A DNA stretch of 57,993 bases from Gammaproteobacteria bacterium HGW-Gammaproteobacteria-15. GTDB taxonomy: Bacteria; Pseudomonadota; Gammaproteobacteria; Enterobacterales; Alteromonadaceae. This document shows positions 8,973-18,200 of the stretch, piece by piece (the first letter of the stretch is position 1; each line of letters starts with the position of its first letter). The stretch is from contig PGZF01000008.1 in the NCBI GenBank assembly GCA_002840125.1, positions 1 to 57,993 of the forward strand. The letters are read 5' to 3'. Under the pieces are notes generated by a model. That model ran no database searches and had not been told where the DNA came from. It saw nothing but the letters and a program-made list of their open reading frames with translations. The translations under genes were made by a program, and so were the position numbers.

Positions 8973-10700
8973 ATGCAAAGACCTCGTTTAAAAATGCGCT
9001 TAGGGGATTTACTGGTCGACGAAGGTATTATTTCGCCAGCGCAGTTACAGCAGGCGCTGGCCCGGCAACAGGAAACCGGCCGTAAGCTGGGTTCTACGCT
9101 TACCGAGCTGAAATTTTTGACAGAGGTTCAGTTACTGCAGTTTCTGGCGCAGCAGCTGAATGTGCCCTTTCTTGATATTGCGCAAAAGCAGATAAATCCT
9201 AAAGCAGTACAGTTATTACCAGAGGTTCAGGCACGGCGTTTCAGAGCGTTGGTGCTGGAAGATAACGGCGATACCGTGCTGCTGGGCATGAGTGACCCGG
9301 CAGATTTAGCTGCACTGGACCAGATTTTACGACTGCTGTCACCTAAAGAGGTGGCGCTTGCAGTAGTGCGGGAAAGCCAGCTGATTGAAGCTTTCGATAC
9401 TCTGTACCGGCGTACCAAAGAGATTGAAAGTTTTGCTACCCAGCTTAAAGCTGAGCACGGTGCCGACACCAACCTTGAGCTGAACGTACTGGATGAGCAA
9501 GCCGATGCCGACAACACCATCGCCAAGCTGTTGCAGTCAGTGTTTGAAGATGCCGTGCAGGTAAAGGCGTCGGATATTCATATAGAGCCAGACGAAAAGG
9601 TACTGCGTATTCGTCAGCGCGTCGATGGTGTGCTGCAGGAAAACATCCTCAATGAGGTCAGTATTGCATCGGCGCTGGTGCTGCGGCTTAAATTGATGGC
9701 AAATCTGGATATCTCAGAAAAACGTATGCCGCAAGATGGCCGTTTTCAGATCAATGTAAAAAAACACCAGATAGATGTGCGTATTTCTACCATGCCGGTG
9801 CAGTATGGCGAATCGGTGGTAATGCGCTTGCTGGATCAATCTGCCGGTTTGCTGCAACTGGAAGAAACCGGCATGCCGGCGCCATTGCTAAGTAAGTTGC
9901 GGCGTATTATTAAAAGCCCGCATGGCATGATCCTGGTTACCGGCCCCACCGGCTCTGGCAAAACCACCACCTTGTACGGGCTGTTAAGTGAACTTAACCA
10001 GGCCGGCAGCAAAATTATTACTGTGGAAGATCCGGTTGAATACCGCTTACCGCGGATTAATCAGGTGCAGGTTAACCATAAAATTGGCCTCAGTTTCAGT
10101 AACGTGCTGCGCACCACCTTACGGCAAGACCCCGATATTATTATGGTGGGTGAAATGCGCGATCAGGAAACCGCAGAAATGGGCCTGCGCGGCGCATTAA
10201 CCGGCCATTTAGTGCTATCTACCTTACACACCAACGACGCTGTAACCAGTACCTTGCGTTTAATTGATATGGGCGCGGCGCCTTATCTGGTGGCGTCGGC
10301 ACTGCGCGCCATAGTGGCACAGCGCCTGGTGCGGCGTTTATGTGATTACTGCAAACAGCCCTATCAGCCGGACGAGCTGGAAAGCAGCTGGTTACGTCAT
10401 CATAAAGCAGATACCACCGCGTCTTACTGGTATGCCAAAGGTTGCCAGTCGTGCAATCACAGTGGCTACAAAGGCCGCTTAGGCGTATTTGAACTGCTGT
10501 TAATCACCAAGCCACTGGCCGATGCGCTGCGGCGCAATGATACGGCCGGTTTTGCCCATCTGGCGCATCACAGTGAAGGTTTTGTCAGCCTGGGTACTAT
10601 GGCATTACATTATGCGCAGCAAGGCATTACCAGCCTGGACGAGGTAATAAGGGTGTCGGAATACCTTGATACCGAAAGCTTAGTGACAGTGGAGCCCTAA
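8973..10700 (+). CDS. mshE: MSHA assembly ATPase MshE (GspE/PilB family, c-di-GMP-sensing N-domain)
   Basis: The 575-residue hexameric ATPase powers pilus extension. The N-terminal 150 residues form a MshEN/GspE-N domain: RLGDLLVDEGIISPAQLQQA followed by a second helix pair matches the RLGxxL...Lxx.L..Q pattern known from MshE as a c-di-GMP binding site. The ATPase core has Walker A GPTGSGKTT (from 324), an Asp box (TVEDPVEY), Walker B DPDIIMVGEMRD and the His box LHTNDA. A four-Cys motif (CDYC and CQSC) near 460-500 is the usual zinc site. It lies between mshN and mshG with gaps of four and five bases. Confidence 0.95.
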   Translation: MQRPRLKMRLGDLLVDEGIISPAQLQQALARQQETGRKLGSTLTELKFLTEVQLLQFLAQQLNVPFLDIAQKQINPKAVQLLPEVQARRFRALVLEDNGDTVLLGMSDPADLAALDQILRLLSPKEVALAVVRESQLIEAFDTLYRRTKEIESFATQLKAEHGADTNLELNVLDEQADADNTIAKLLQSVFEDAVQVKASDIHIEPDEKVLRIRQRVDGVLQENILNEVSIASALVLRLKLMANLDISEKRMPQDGRFQINVKKHQIDVRISTMPVQYGESVVMRLLDQSAGLLQLEETGMPAPLLSKLRRIIKSPHGMILVTGPTGSGKTTTLYGLLSELNQAGSKIITVEDPVEYRLPRINQVQVNHKIGLSFSNVLRTTLRQDPDIIMVGEMRDQETAEMGLRGALTGHLVLSTLHTNDAVTSTLRLIDMGAAPYLVASALRAIVAQRLVRRLCDYCKQPYQPDELESSWLRHHKADTTASYWYAKGCQSCNHSGYKGRLGVFELLLITKPLADALRRNDTAGFAHLAHHSEGFVSLGTMALHYAQQGITSLDEVIRVSEYLDTESLVTVEP

Positions 10701-10705
10701 GCATA

Positions 10706-11935
10706 ATGGCTAACTTTGTTTACACCGCACGCGATACCAACGGCAATGCTGTTAGCGGCCAGATAGAGGCCGGCAGCGAAGGCGCCGCCGCCGATTTACT
10801 GCGCCGGCGCAGTTTTATCCCGTTAACTATTCAGCGCCAGGCGGAGCAAAGTAAAACCCCGATTGGCCAGTTAGAGTTATGGCAGGCTAAAGTATCGCTA
10901 ACCGATTTAATTCTGTTTTCCCGCCAGATGTATTCCCTGATGAAAGCCGGCATTCCAATAGTGCGTGCTATTGAAGGCCTGGCGCAAAGCACCAGCTCTA
11001 AACGTTTGCAAAAGGTGCTGGGCGAACTGGTTGGCCAACTGGAAAATGGCCGCAGTTTGTCGGTAGCGCTGGCCGAGCACCCCAAGGTATTTAGCCGCTT
11101 AATGGTTAGCATAGTGCATGTTGGTGAAAATACCGGCCGCTTAGACGAAGCCTTTTTACAGCTGAATTATTATTTTGAGCAAGAGCTGGAAACCCGCAAA
11201 CAAATTAAGCAGGCTACCCGTTATCCGTTTTTTGTACTGATAGCATTGGTAGTGGCCATGTTTATTCTTAACCTGGCGGTTATTCCACAATTTGCCAATA
11301 TGTTTGCCCGCTTTAATGCCGAATTACCCTGGTCTACCAAAGCATTACTGGCCAGTTCGGCATTTTTTGTTACCTACTGGCCGTTAATTATTATTGTTGC
11401 AATTGGTGCTACGCTTGGCTTTCGCAGTTATATCAAAACCGACAAAGGCCGGGTTGTCTGGGGCCGCTGGCGGTTGGTATTCCCGATTATCGGCAATGTT
11501 ATTTACCGCGCCACGTTGGGCCGTTTTGCCCGTAGTTTTGGCATGATGTTAAAAGCCGGTGTACCGATGACCAGCGCACTAACTCTGGTGGCCGATGCGG
11601 TAGACAATGAATATATGGGCGAAAAAATCCGTGATATGCGGCGTAATATTGAACGCGGCGAGAGCTTATTGCGGGTAAGCCAGCAAAGCGGGATGTTTAC
11701 CCCTCTGGTACTACAAATGATCGCCGTAGGCGAAGAAACCGGTGCCATGGACGATATGCTTGGTGAAGTAGCCGGTTTTTACGAGCGTGAAGTAGCTTTT
11801 GATTTAAAAAGCCTGACCGCAAAAATTGAACCCATTCTTATCGCTATAGTAGCGGTGATGGTACTGATTCTGGCATTGGGTATCTTTACGCCAATGTGGG
11901 ATATGCTCAATGCTTATAAGGGTAATACCGGTTAA
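10706..11935 (+). CDS. mshG: MSHA inner-membrane platform protein MshG (GspF/PilC family)
   Basis: The 409-residue polytopic protein has two homologous T2SSF domains (about 70-195 and 270-395) and three transmembrane helices (near 170-190, 215-235 and 380-400). Family signatures include FSRQMYSLMKAGIPIVRAIE and the repeat FARSFGMMLKAGVPMTSALT. It is the inner-membrane platform on which MshE acts. It is the last gene of the machinery block; an 86-base gap then leads to the pilin block. The gene mshF, which follows mshG in many MSHA loci, is not present. Confidence 0.95.
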   Translation: MANFVYTARDTNGNAVSGQIEAGSEGAAADLLRRRSFIPLTIQRQAEQSKTPIGQLELWQAKVSLTDLILFSRQMYSLMKAGIPIVRAIEGLAQSTSSKRLQKVLGELVGQLENGRSLSVALAEHPKVFSRLMVSIVHVGENTGRLDEAFLQLNYYFEQELETRKQIKQATRYPFFVLIALVVAMFILNLAVIPQFANMFARFNAELPWSTKALLASSAFFVTYWPLIIIVAIGATLGFRSYIKTDKGRVVWGRWRLVFPIIGNVIYRATLGRFARSFGMMLKAGVPMTSALTLVADAVDNEYMGEKIRDMRRNIERGESLLRVSQQSGMFTPLVLQMIAVGEETGAMDDMLGEVAGFYEREVAFDLKSLTAKIEPILIAIVAVMVLILALGIFTPMWDMLNAYKGNTG

Positions 11936-11972
11936 TGTTTTTACCATTGTGGGCGACTTTGGGATGTAATTA

Positions 11973-11991
11973 CTAATATTAGCGATATACT
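11973..11991 (+). promoter_or_regulatory. Possible promoter region ahead of the pilin genes
   Basis: The only long gap inside the msh cluster (11936-12021) contains a perfect ten-base palindrome CTAATATTAG (11973-11982) followed by a good -10 candidate TATACT (11986-11991). No convincing -35 stands at 16-18 bases; TTGGGA at 11959 is 21 bases away. An internal promoter giving high pilin expression is plausible but unproven. Confidence 0.3.
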
Positions 11992-12021
11992 AACGACAAT
12001 AAGCAACTTGGAGGCACAGGT

Positions 12022-12591
12022 ATGAAAAAACAAACAGGTTTTACCCTGATAGAACTGGTTATAGTAATTATTATTCTGGGATTACTGGCCGCAACCGCCT
12101 TACCGCGGTTTTTAAATGTTACCGCACAAGCCGAAGATGCGTCCGTTGAAGGAGTTGCCGGAGGTTTTGCCGCAGCTGTCGGTTTAGTAAGAGCGCAATG
12201 GGAAGTGGCAGGCCGTCCCGTAGGTAACAACGCTACACCAGCCGACAATGGTACCTTTGTGTTGATAGATGGTATTGAGGTTGGTGTAAATGGTGATCCT
12301 GGCAGTACGGTTCGTGGATACCCTACAGGAGCTCGTTCTGCCGATACTAGACTTGCAAGTGTTGATGCTAACGCTTGTATTGAAGTACTGACACGTATTC
12401 TGCAGAATGCTCCTACTGCAAACGCTACTTTCGGTACTAATAATTACTTTTTTGTACGTTATGCTGCGCCAACTTGCGTTTATCATCAAACTGCAGGGTT
12501 AGCCGCAGCGCCCACAGATAATCTGACCAGTAATGGTTTTTCTTATAACCCATCTACTGGTGCAGTGACAGTATTTCTCAATAAACCATAA
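12022..12591 (+). CDS. mshB: Minor prepilin MshB
   Basis: The 189-residue type IV prepilin has a short basic leader ending in Gly before FTLIELVIVI, the prepilin peptidase site with Glu at mature position 5, followed by the hydrophobic helix. The sequence after the helix (LPRFLNVTAQAEDASVEGVA) and the position directly upstream of mshA fit MshB. The start has a good Shine-Dalgarno (TTGGAGG). Minor pilins of this type are thought to prime or sit within the fibre. Two Cys in the C-terminal half could form the usual pilin disulfide. Confidence 0.88.
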   Translation: MKKQTGFTLIELVIVIIILGLLAATALPRFLNVTAQAEDASVEGVAGGFAAAVGLVRAQWEVAGRPVGNNATPADNGTFVLIDGIEVGVNGDPGSTVRGYPTGARSADTRLASVDANACIEVLTRILQNAPTANATFGTNNYFFVRYAAPTCVYHQTAGLAAAPTDNLTSNGFSYNPSTGAVTVFLNKP

Positions 12592-12606
12592 AATTTAAGG
12601 GCACTT

Positions 12607-13101
12607 ATGAAACGCAACCAAGGTTTTACATTAATTGAATTAATTATTGTTATCGTTATTCTGGGTATTTTGGCTGTAACAGCGGCACCAAAGTTTTTGG
12701 ATTTCTCCAAAGACGCCAGAACGTCTACATTAACCGCGGTTAAAGGCGCACTTGGTTCTGCCGGTGCTTTAACCTATGGCAAAGCCATTATTGCAGGTTT
12801 GCAAAATGGTGCATCGTGCTTAACTGCCGCGGGTGCAGTAGAGGCAAGGCCAAACACTGGGGCTTGTGCTACTACTGCTGCGGAGCTACTAAATGGATAT
12901 CCTGTTGCTACTGAAGCGGCGCTAGTAATAGCGGCCGAGCTTAGCAGTGCTGAATGGGCATTTGATGATGATACTGCCGGTACTGTTATTATTACACCGT
13001 TAAACTACACGCCATCAAATGGCACATGTCAGGTGAGTTATGTTCAGTCCGCAGGTCCAGGCCAAAAGCCGACAATTACCACTACTGTTACTGGTTGCTA
13101 A
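12607..13101 (+). CDS. mshA: Major MSHA pilin MshA
   Basis: The 164-residue prepilin begins MKRNQGFTLIELIIVIVILG, with processing expected between Gly6 and Phe7. The following AVTAAPKFLDFSKDARTSTL is characteristic of MshA, the structural subunit of the mannose-sensitive haemagglutinin pilus. Four cysteines in the globular part (two near 72 and 84, two at the end) suggest two disulfides. It begins 15 bases after mshB, with AAGG upstream. The small size and low-complexity Ala/Thr content suit a surface-exposed, variable subunit. Confidence 0.9.
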   Translation: MKRNQGFTLIELIIVIVILGILAVTAAPKFLDFSKDARTSTLTAVKGALGSAGALTYGKAIIAGLQNGASCLTAAGAVEARPNTGACATTAAELLNGYPVATEAALVIAAELSSAEWAFDDDTAGTVIITPLNYTPSNGTCQVSYVQSAGPGQKPTITTTVTGC

Positions 13102-13116
13102 AATACGGCTTGCGTT

Positions 13117-13575
13117 ATGAAAGCCATTAAACAGCACCGCGGCTTTACCTTAATTGAGCTTATTGTGGTGCTGGTATTAATCGGGGTACTCGCAGTTAGC
13201 GTAGTGCCCCGTTTTTTTGATGCCTCCGGTACGTCGGAATATTTATACCGTGATCAGGCTCTGAATATACTGCGCCGGGTGCAAATACAAGCAATGCAAT
13301 GTACCGACTGTGTAGCGCAGGGCATTATAGTACAGAGCGACAGAATATTTTCAGGCACTAATGCCTGTTTAAATGATGCCACACACTTATGTATAGCGCC
13401 GCGCGATAGCAGCACTATTACGGTAACCAAAACAGGCTTTAATATTCAGCTGAATTTTGACAGCAATGGCCGTCCGCTAAGTAATTGCGCAACAGGTAGT
13501 TGCAGGATAACCATTCAGGGCGCAGTGGCACTGCCCATTTGTATAGAAGCCGAAGGCTATATTCACCCATGCTAA
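13117..13575 (+). CDS. mshC: Minor prepilin MshC
   Basis: The 152-residue prepilin has the leader MKAIKQHRG before FTLIELIVVLVLIGVLAVS. The region after the helix (VPRFFDASGTSEYLYRDQAL) and its place between mshA and mshD fit MshC. Several cysteines occur, including a close pair in MQCTDC. It is a predicted minor pilin of the MSHA fibre or its tip. The stop overlaps the mshD start by seven bases. Confidence 0.87.
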   Translation: MKAIKQHRGFTLIELIVVLVLIGVLAVSVVPRFFDASGTSEYLYRDQALNILRRVQIQAMQCTDCVAQGIIVQSDRIFSGTNACLNDATHLCIAPRDSSTITVTKTGFNIQLNFDSNGRPLSNCATGSCRITIQGAVALPICIEAEGYIHPC

Positions 13576-14117
13576 AACTTAGCCTGAAACATAGCCGCGG
13601 CGTTACCTTAATAGAGCTGATTGTCGGCATAGTGGTACTGGCCATTAGTTTAAGTATTATTACCTCGGTATTAGGCCCGTTATTTATTAAAAGCGCTGAT
13701 CCCTGGCATCAGGTGCGTGCTGCTGAGCTGGGGCAAAGTTTTATCAATGAAATACTGGGCCGCTCTTATGATCAAAACAGCAGCCGCAGCGGTAGTTTGT
13801 TACGCTGTAATGAAACGGGCGCTCAAAGCTGCACTGCTGAGGGAAACTTTGGCCCGGATGGCAGCGAAACCAGGCTGAGTTTTAACGACGTAGATGATTT
13901 TCATAATTTTACCGGCACGGGTGAAATTTTTAGCAATATTTTAGATCTTCAGCCAGAACTGTCTGATTATTATCGTAGTTACAAACTTAATGTTACCGTC
14001 ACCTATGCTGGCGCGGAATTTGGTTTAAATAACCAGCAGGTTAAAAGAATTACTGTCTTGGTTACTACACCCACCGGTGCGCAAATAGATTTTGCCGCCT
14101 ACAAAGGAAACTGGTAA
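13569..14117 (+). CDS. mshD: Minor prepilin MshD
   Basis: The 182-residue prepilin starts MLKLSLKHSRG then VTLIELIVGIVVLAISLSII; the usual Phe at mature position 1 is replaced by Val, as in many MshD and PilV-like proteins. The ATG at 13569 lies inside the mshC stop region, giving a seven-base overlap; the frame is open further upstream, but that stretch belongs to mshC. Function as a minor pilin is inferred from family and order. Confidence 0.85.
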   Translation: MLKLSLKHSRGVTLIELIVGIVVLAISLSIITSVLGPLFIKSADPWHQVRAAELGQSFINEILGRSYDQNSSRSGSLLRCNETGAQSCTAEGNFGPDGSETRLSFNDVDDFHNFTGTGEIFSNILDLQPELSDYYRSYKLNVTVTYAGAEFGLNNQQVKRITVLVTTPTGAQIDFAAYKGNW

Positions 14118-14860
14118 TGCGCAGCGCCGGTTTTACCCTGATTGAGCTGGTTATTACCATGGTAGTGCTGGCTATACTGGCTCTGGGTATTACCAGCTAT
14201 ATTGGCCTGGGCGCCCGTATGTATACCGACGCCGCCGAGCGCGAGCAGGTGTTGGGGCAAAGCCGCTTTGTTGCAGAGCGGATGGTACGCGAGCTGCGTA
14301 ATGCCGTGCCCAATAGCGTAGTGTTTTCCAGCACCAGCAATTGCCTGCAGTTTCGGCCAATTTTATATAGTGGTATCTACACTGCTGCGCCTTTTGAGCA
14401 AAACGGCACCAGCATGACAGTGATAAGCCCCGATTTACGGGCGGTAAGCCCGCGTACCTATGCTGCAGCAAGCAGGCCGCAGCTGATGGTTTACCCTACC
14501 AGCGCAGCAAATTCCGGGGGCAGTGTACCGCTGAATAGTATCAGCACAGTAGATTCTGCCACTGCGCGCTTTACCCTGAATTTTGCTAACTTTCGCTTTA
14601 CCCGCCAATCGCCCGAGCAGCGTTTTTATATCGCCGATGCAATAGTGCAGTATTGCCTTGTTGGTGCAGGCAGTGGCCGTTTTAATATCATGCGTAATAA
14701 TGTGCTTATGGCTGAGGGGTTAAGAGAGTCTCAGCTGTTTCGCGTAACTGACGCCGTACTAACGCGCAACTCGGTGGTGAATATCTTTTTGCAGTTTGGC
14801 TATGGTGGCAACGCCGATATGTTTTTTAATTACGAGGTGCATATTCCTAATGTACCCTAA
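14117..14860 (+). CDS. mshO: Minor prepilin MshO
   Basis: The 247-residue prepilin has a very short leader (MRSAG) before FTLIELVITMVVLAILALGI, followed by a large globular domain. This size and position match MshO, a PilW-like minor pilin. Its start overlaps the mshD stop by one base (TAATG), and its end overlaps mshP by 11 bases, so translation of the minor-pilin block is probably coupled. Confidence 0.87.
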   Translation: MRSAGFTLIELVITMVVLAILALGITSYIGLGARMYTDAAEREQVLGQSRFVAERMVRELRNAVPNSVVFSSTSNCLQFRPILYSGIYTAAPFEQNGTSMTVISPDLRAVSPRTYAAASRPQLMVYPTSAANSGGSVPLNSISTVDSATARFTLNFANFRFTRQSPEQRFYIADAIVQYCLVGAGSGRFNIMRNNVLMAEGLRESQLFRVTDAVLTRNSVVNIFLQFGYGGNADMFFNYEVHIPNVP

Positions 14861-15260
14861 CTATCAAAAGCAGCGCGGCAGTGCGCTGGTTATCGCCGTT
14901 TTTGTTATCGTTGTTATGCTGGCGCTGGCAGTGGGTTTGTCGCGCCTGCTAATTAGCAGCAGTGAAACTGTAGTATATGAAGTACAGGGCACCAGAGCAC
15001 TGTTTGCGGCGCAAAGCGGGCTTGATATTGCGTTAACACAACTATTTCCGCTAAATGGCAGTGCAGCTGGTTGTCATGCTGTTACAGCGTCGCGCAGTTT
15101 TAATGCTGACAGTTTGCAAAGTTGCAATGTCAGTATCAGTTGCACCCCTTTTACTACTGCTGCGCCAGACAGCATTACTCTGTTTCAGCTTAGCAGCACA
15201 GCCGAGTGCACGGCAGGAGGTTTTCAAACCCGCCGCACAGTGCAAATAGAGGTGCGTTGA
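14850..15260 (+). CDS. mshP: MSHA biogenesis protein MshP (PilX-like)
   Basis: The 136-residue protein has an N-terminal hydrophobic helix (SALVIAVFVIVVMLALAVGL) preceded by QKQRG. It lacks the FTLIE prepilin motif, as expected for PilX/MshP-type proteins. Four cysteines lie in the C-terminal half. The ATG at 14850 overlaps the mshO stop by 11 bases; the frame is open upstream, but only across mshO coding sequence. The stop overlaps the mshQ start (TGATG). Confidence 0.85.
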   Translation: MYPNYQKQRGSALVIAVFVIVVMLALAVGLSRLLISSSETVVYEVQGTRALFAAQSGLDIALTQLFPLNGSAAGCHAVTASRSFNADSLQSCNVSISCTPFTTAAPDSITLFQLSSTAECTAGGFQTRRTVQIEVR

Positions 15261-18200
15261 TGTTGGCAATATACCGCTTCGCGATGTTGTGCATAATACT
15301 GTTACCTGTTGGTGCTTATGCCGCCACTTACACTATGGCTTCAAACAGCAGACCGCCTTGTTCCACCAGTTGGAGTGTCAGTAGCAACACCTATACCTGT
15401 ACCGGAGATGGCCGGGTAACGCTGAACAACAATGATATTATCAGCGCTTCAGCTGGCAGCATTACACTGGTTGCTGCGAATGGTTTTCAATTGGGCACTA
15501 ACGTTACTCTCGGTCGCAATAGCAACAGAGTCAACCTGCAGGCAACCTATGGTAGCGTGGTGGTAGCTACTAACAGCGTGATCTGGGGAAACGTACAAAC
15601 TACCAGTGGTGCTATTACACTTACCTCCTCAACGATACATGGCAATGTACAAACCGATGCGGCATACAACCATAACGGCGGGGCTGTAAATGGCAACATC
15701 AATGCCACTAATGGGGTTGTGCTGACCAGTGTAACGGTATCGGGTACTGTTACAGCAAACAGTGACGTGAGCCTAACCGGTAGCAGCATAGCGGGTAGGG
15801 TAACAAGCAGTTCAAATAAAGTAACGGCTACCAACAGTACCTTGCAAAATGGTGTATACGGCAGTAGCGGTATTCAAATTTCTGGCGGTACCCTAAGTGG
15901 TGGCCTTGAATCGGTGTGTAATAACATTGTGTTGACCAATACCACCATGCTGGCCGGTGATATTAAAACTTCACCTCAACTGGGGTCAGGGTGCGCCGCA
16001 GAGCGGGTTGAAATTATCGGCGGCAATATAACCGCCAATATTGTTGGCGGCGCCAATAATGTGATCGTTAGAGACGGTGCTGAGTTTCATGGAAATATCC
16101 AGGCCAGATTTAACGTTTTGATCGATGGCAGCACCGTGTTTGGCAATATCAGTGGTGAGAGCGGTTATGCTTTGCAGGAAACCAAGCTTGTAAACTCAGC
16201 GGTTTATGGCTCGGTTACCGTTGGTACTTCCTGGGAAAGAATAGTGGGAGAAGGAAATAGCGCAATTTATGGTCAATGTACATATGGCGCAATAACTCCG
16301 GCAACACTTTGCTCTCAGCAGGCAGTGCAGTGTTTGGCAGATAACTTTGACAATCCCTTGTCAACTGAAAGCTGGATTACTGCCCGCAGCAGCGGTACTT
16401 TTACCCCGTCGGTGGTTAACGGGCGTTTGCGTATGACGCAAAATGTCGGCAACCAGTCAACCTCGGTGACCTATCAGCGTTTATACCCGGCAGCAAATAA
16501 CCTGGTAGTAGTTGAGTTTGATTATTTAGCCTATGGCGGCAACGGCGCTGATGGTATGGCACTGGTATTGTCAGACGCGACTGTTACGCCGCAGCCCGGT
16601 GCTTTTGGCGGGCCTTTGGGCTATGGTTTTAAACCGGGTATTCCGGGTTTTTCCGGTGGTTGGCTGGGTTTTGGCCTGGATGAGTATGGTAACTATTCTG
16701 CTGAGGGCGGTAGCACCAATGTCGGCAGACGGCAGCAGTCTGTGGTGGTGCGTGGCTCAGGCTCCGGTACCACGGGTTATCGCTATTTACGTGGTACCTG
16801 CAACAACGGTACTACTAACACTAATGGTAATTGCCTCACTCCTGCCGTAGATGGCAACCAGAACAACCCGCACCGTTACCGTTTTACTATTGACTCCCGT
16901 CAGGCTGGCTCAACCCTGGTGTCTGTGGATCGCAACACAGGCAACGGTTTTGTTAATTTAATTGCGCCTTTTAATGTGCAAGGCCAAACCGGACAGGCAC
17001 CAGTGCCAGAGAACTTCTTCGTTTCCATTACCGGTTCTACCGGTGGTTCTAATAATATTCACGAACTGGATAACCTGAGTATTTGCGCGCAAAGGTCTAT
17101 GCCAGTTGGCCAGCAAATTAATCATATTGAATTAACACACCAGGCAGCGGGTATCGCTTGTGTGGCGTCTGCTGTGCAGGTAAAAGCTTGCCTGAATGCA
17201 GATTGCAGTACTTTGTTCACCAGCCCGGTCTCGGTAGATCTTTCTAATTCAGCCGGTAACTGGCAAACAGATCCAATAACCCTAACCAATGGCGTGGGCA
17301 CGGCTTATTTAAGGCACCCGGCCGGTGGGGTGGCCACCATAGGGGTAACAGAAACAGTACCGCCAAGAAAAGCCTTTAGCCAAACAGTATGCAAGGTGGG
17401 TAACAACAGCAGTAATTGTCAGATCAATTTTGCCAATGCCGGTTTATTGTTTGCGCAGGCCGATGGTGTTACCCCCCTTAGCCATCAGATCGCCGGTGTT
17501 GCTTTTAATGGTGTACTAAGAGCCATTCGCACCAATACCACTACCGGAGCCTGTGAAGCCAGAACCAGTGGCAGCCAGACAGTACGTTTAGGCTTTAGTT
17601 GTGAAAATCCGTCCAGCTGTATTGCCGGCCAGCAATTTAGTATTAACAACACCCAGATTGCTGCCAATGGTGCCGCCAGCAGCACTAACCGTAGTAATGT
17701 TAATCTGACATTTAATGCCAGCGGCAGTGCTCCGCTTACCATGCGCTATACCGATGTGGGCCAGTTAGCCCTGCACGCCAGCCTGGCGTTGGCAGAGCAA
17801 TCTCCTGATCCTGCAATAACGCTAAACGGCAGCAGCAATGCCTTTGTGGTGCGGCCGCATACGCTGGCAGTGGTGCAGGCCCTGCGGCAAAACGGTAGCG
17901 CTAACCCGGCTACTCAAACCGGTGGTAATGGTTTTGTCGCGGCAGGAGAGCCCTTTAATGTGGTAGTTGAAGCCCGTAACGCTGATGGCCAGGCAACACC
18001 AAATTTTGGTAAAGAACTAAACCGGCAAAGAGTAGAGGCGGTATTTAATCAGCTGGTTTATCCATCGTCAGGTAGCAACGGTACTCTTAGTGGCGGGGTT
18101 GTTGATGCTGCCACTGCTGCACTTAATGGGCGGCAGACAGTAACAGGCGTCAGCTGGAATGAAGCCGGTAGCATTACACTGCGGGCAAAACTGTTAAATG

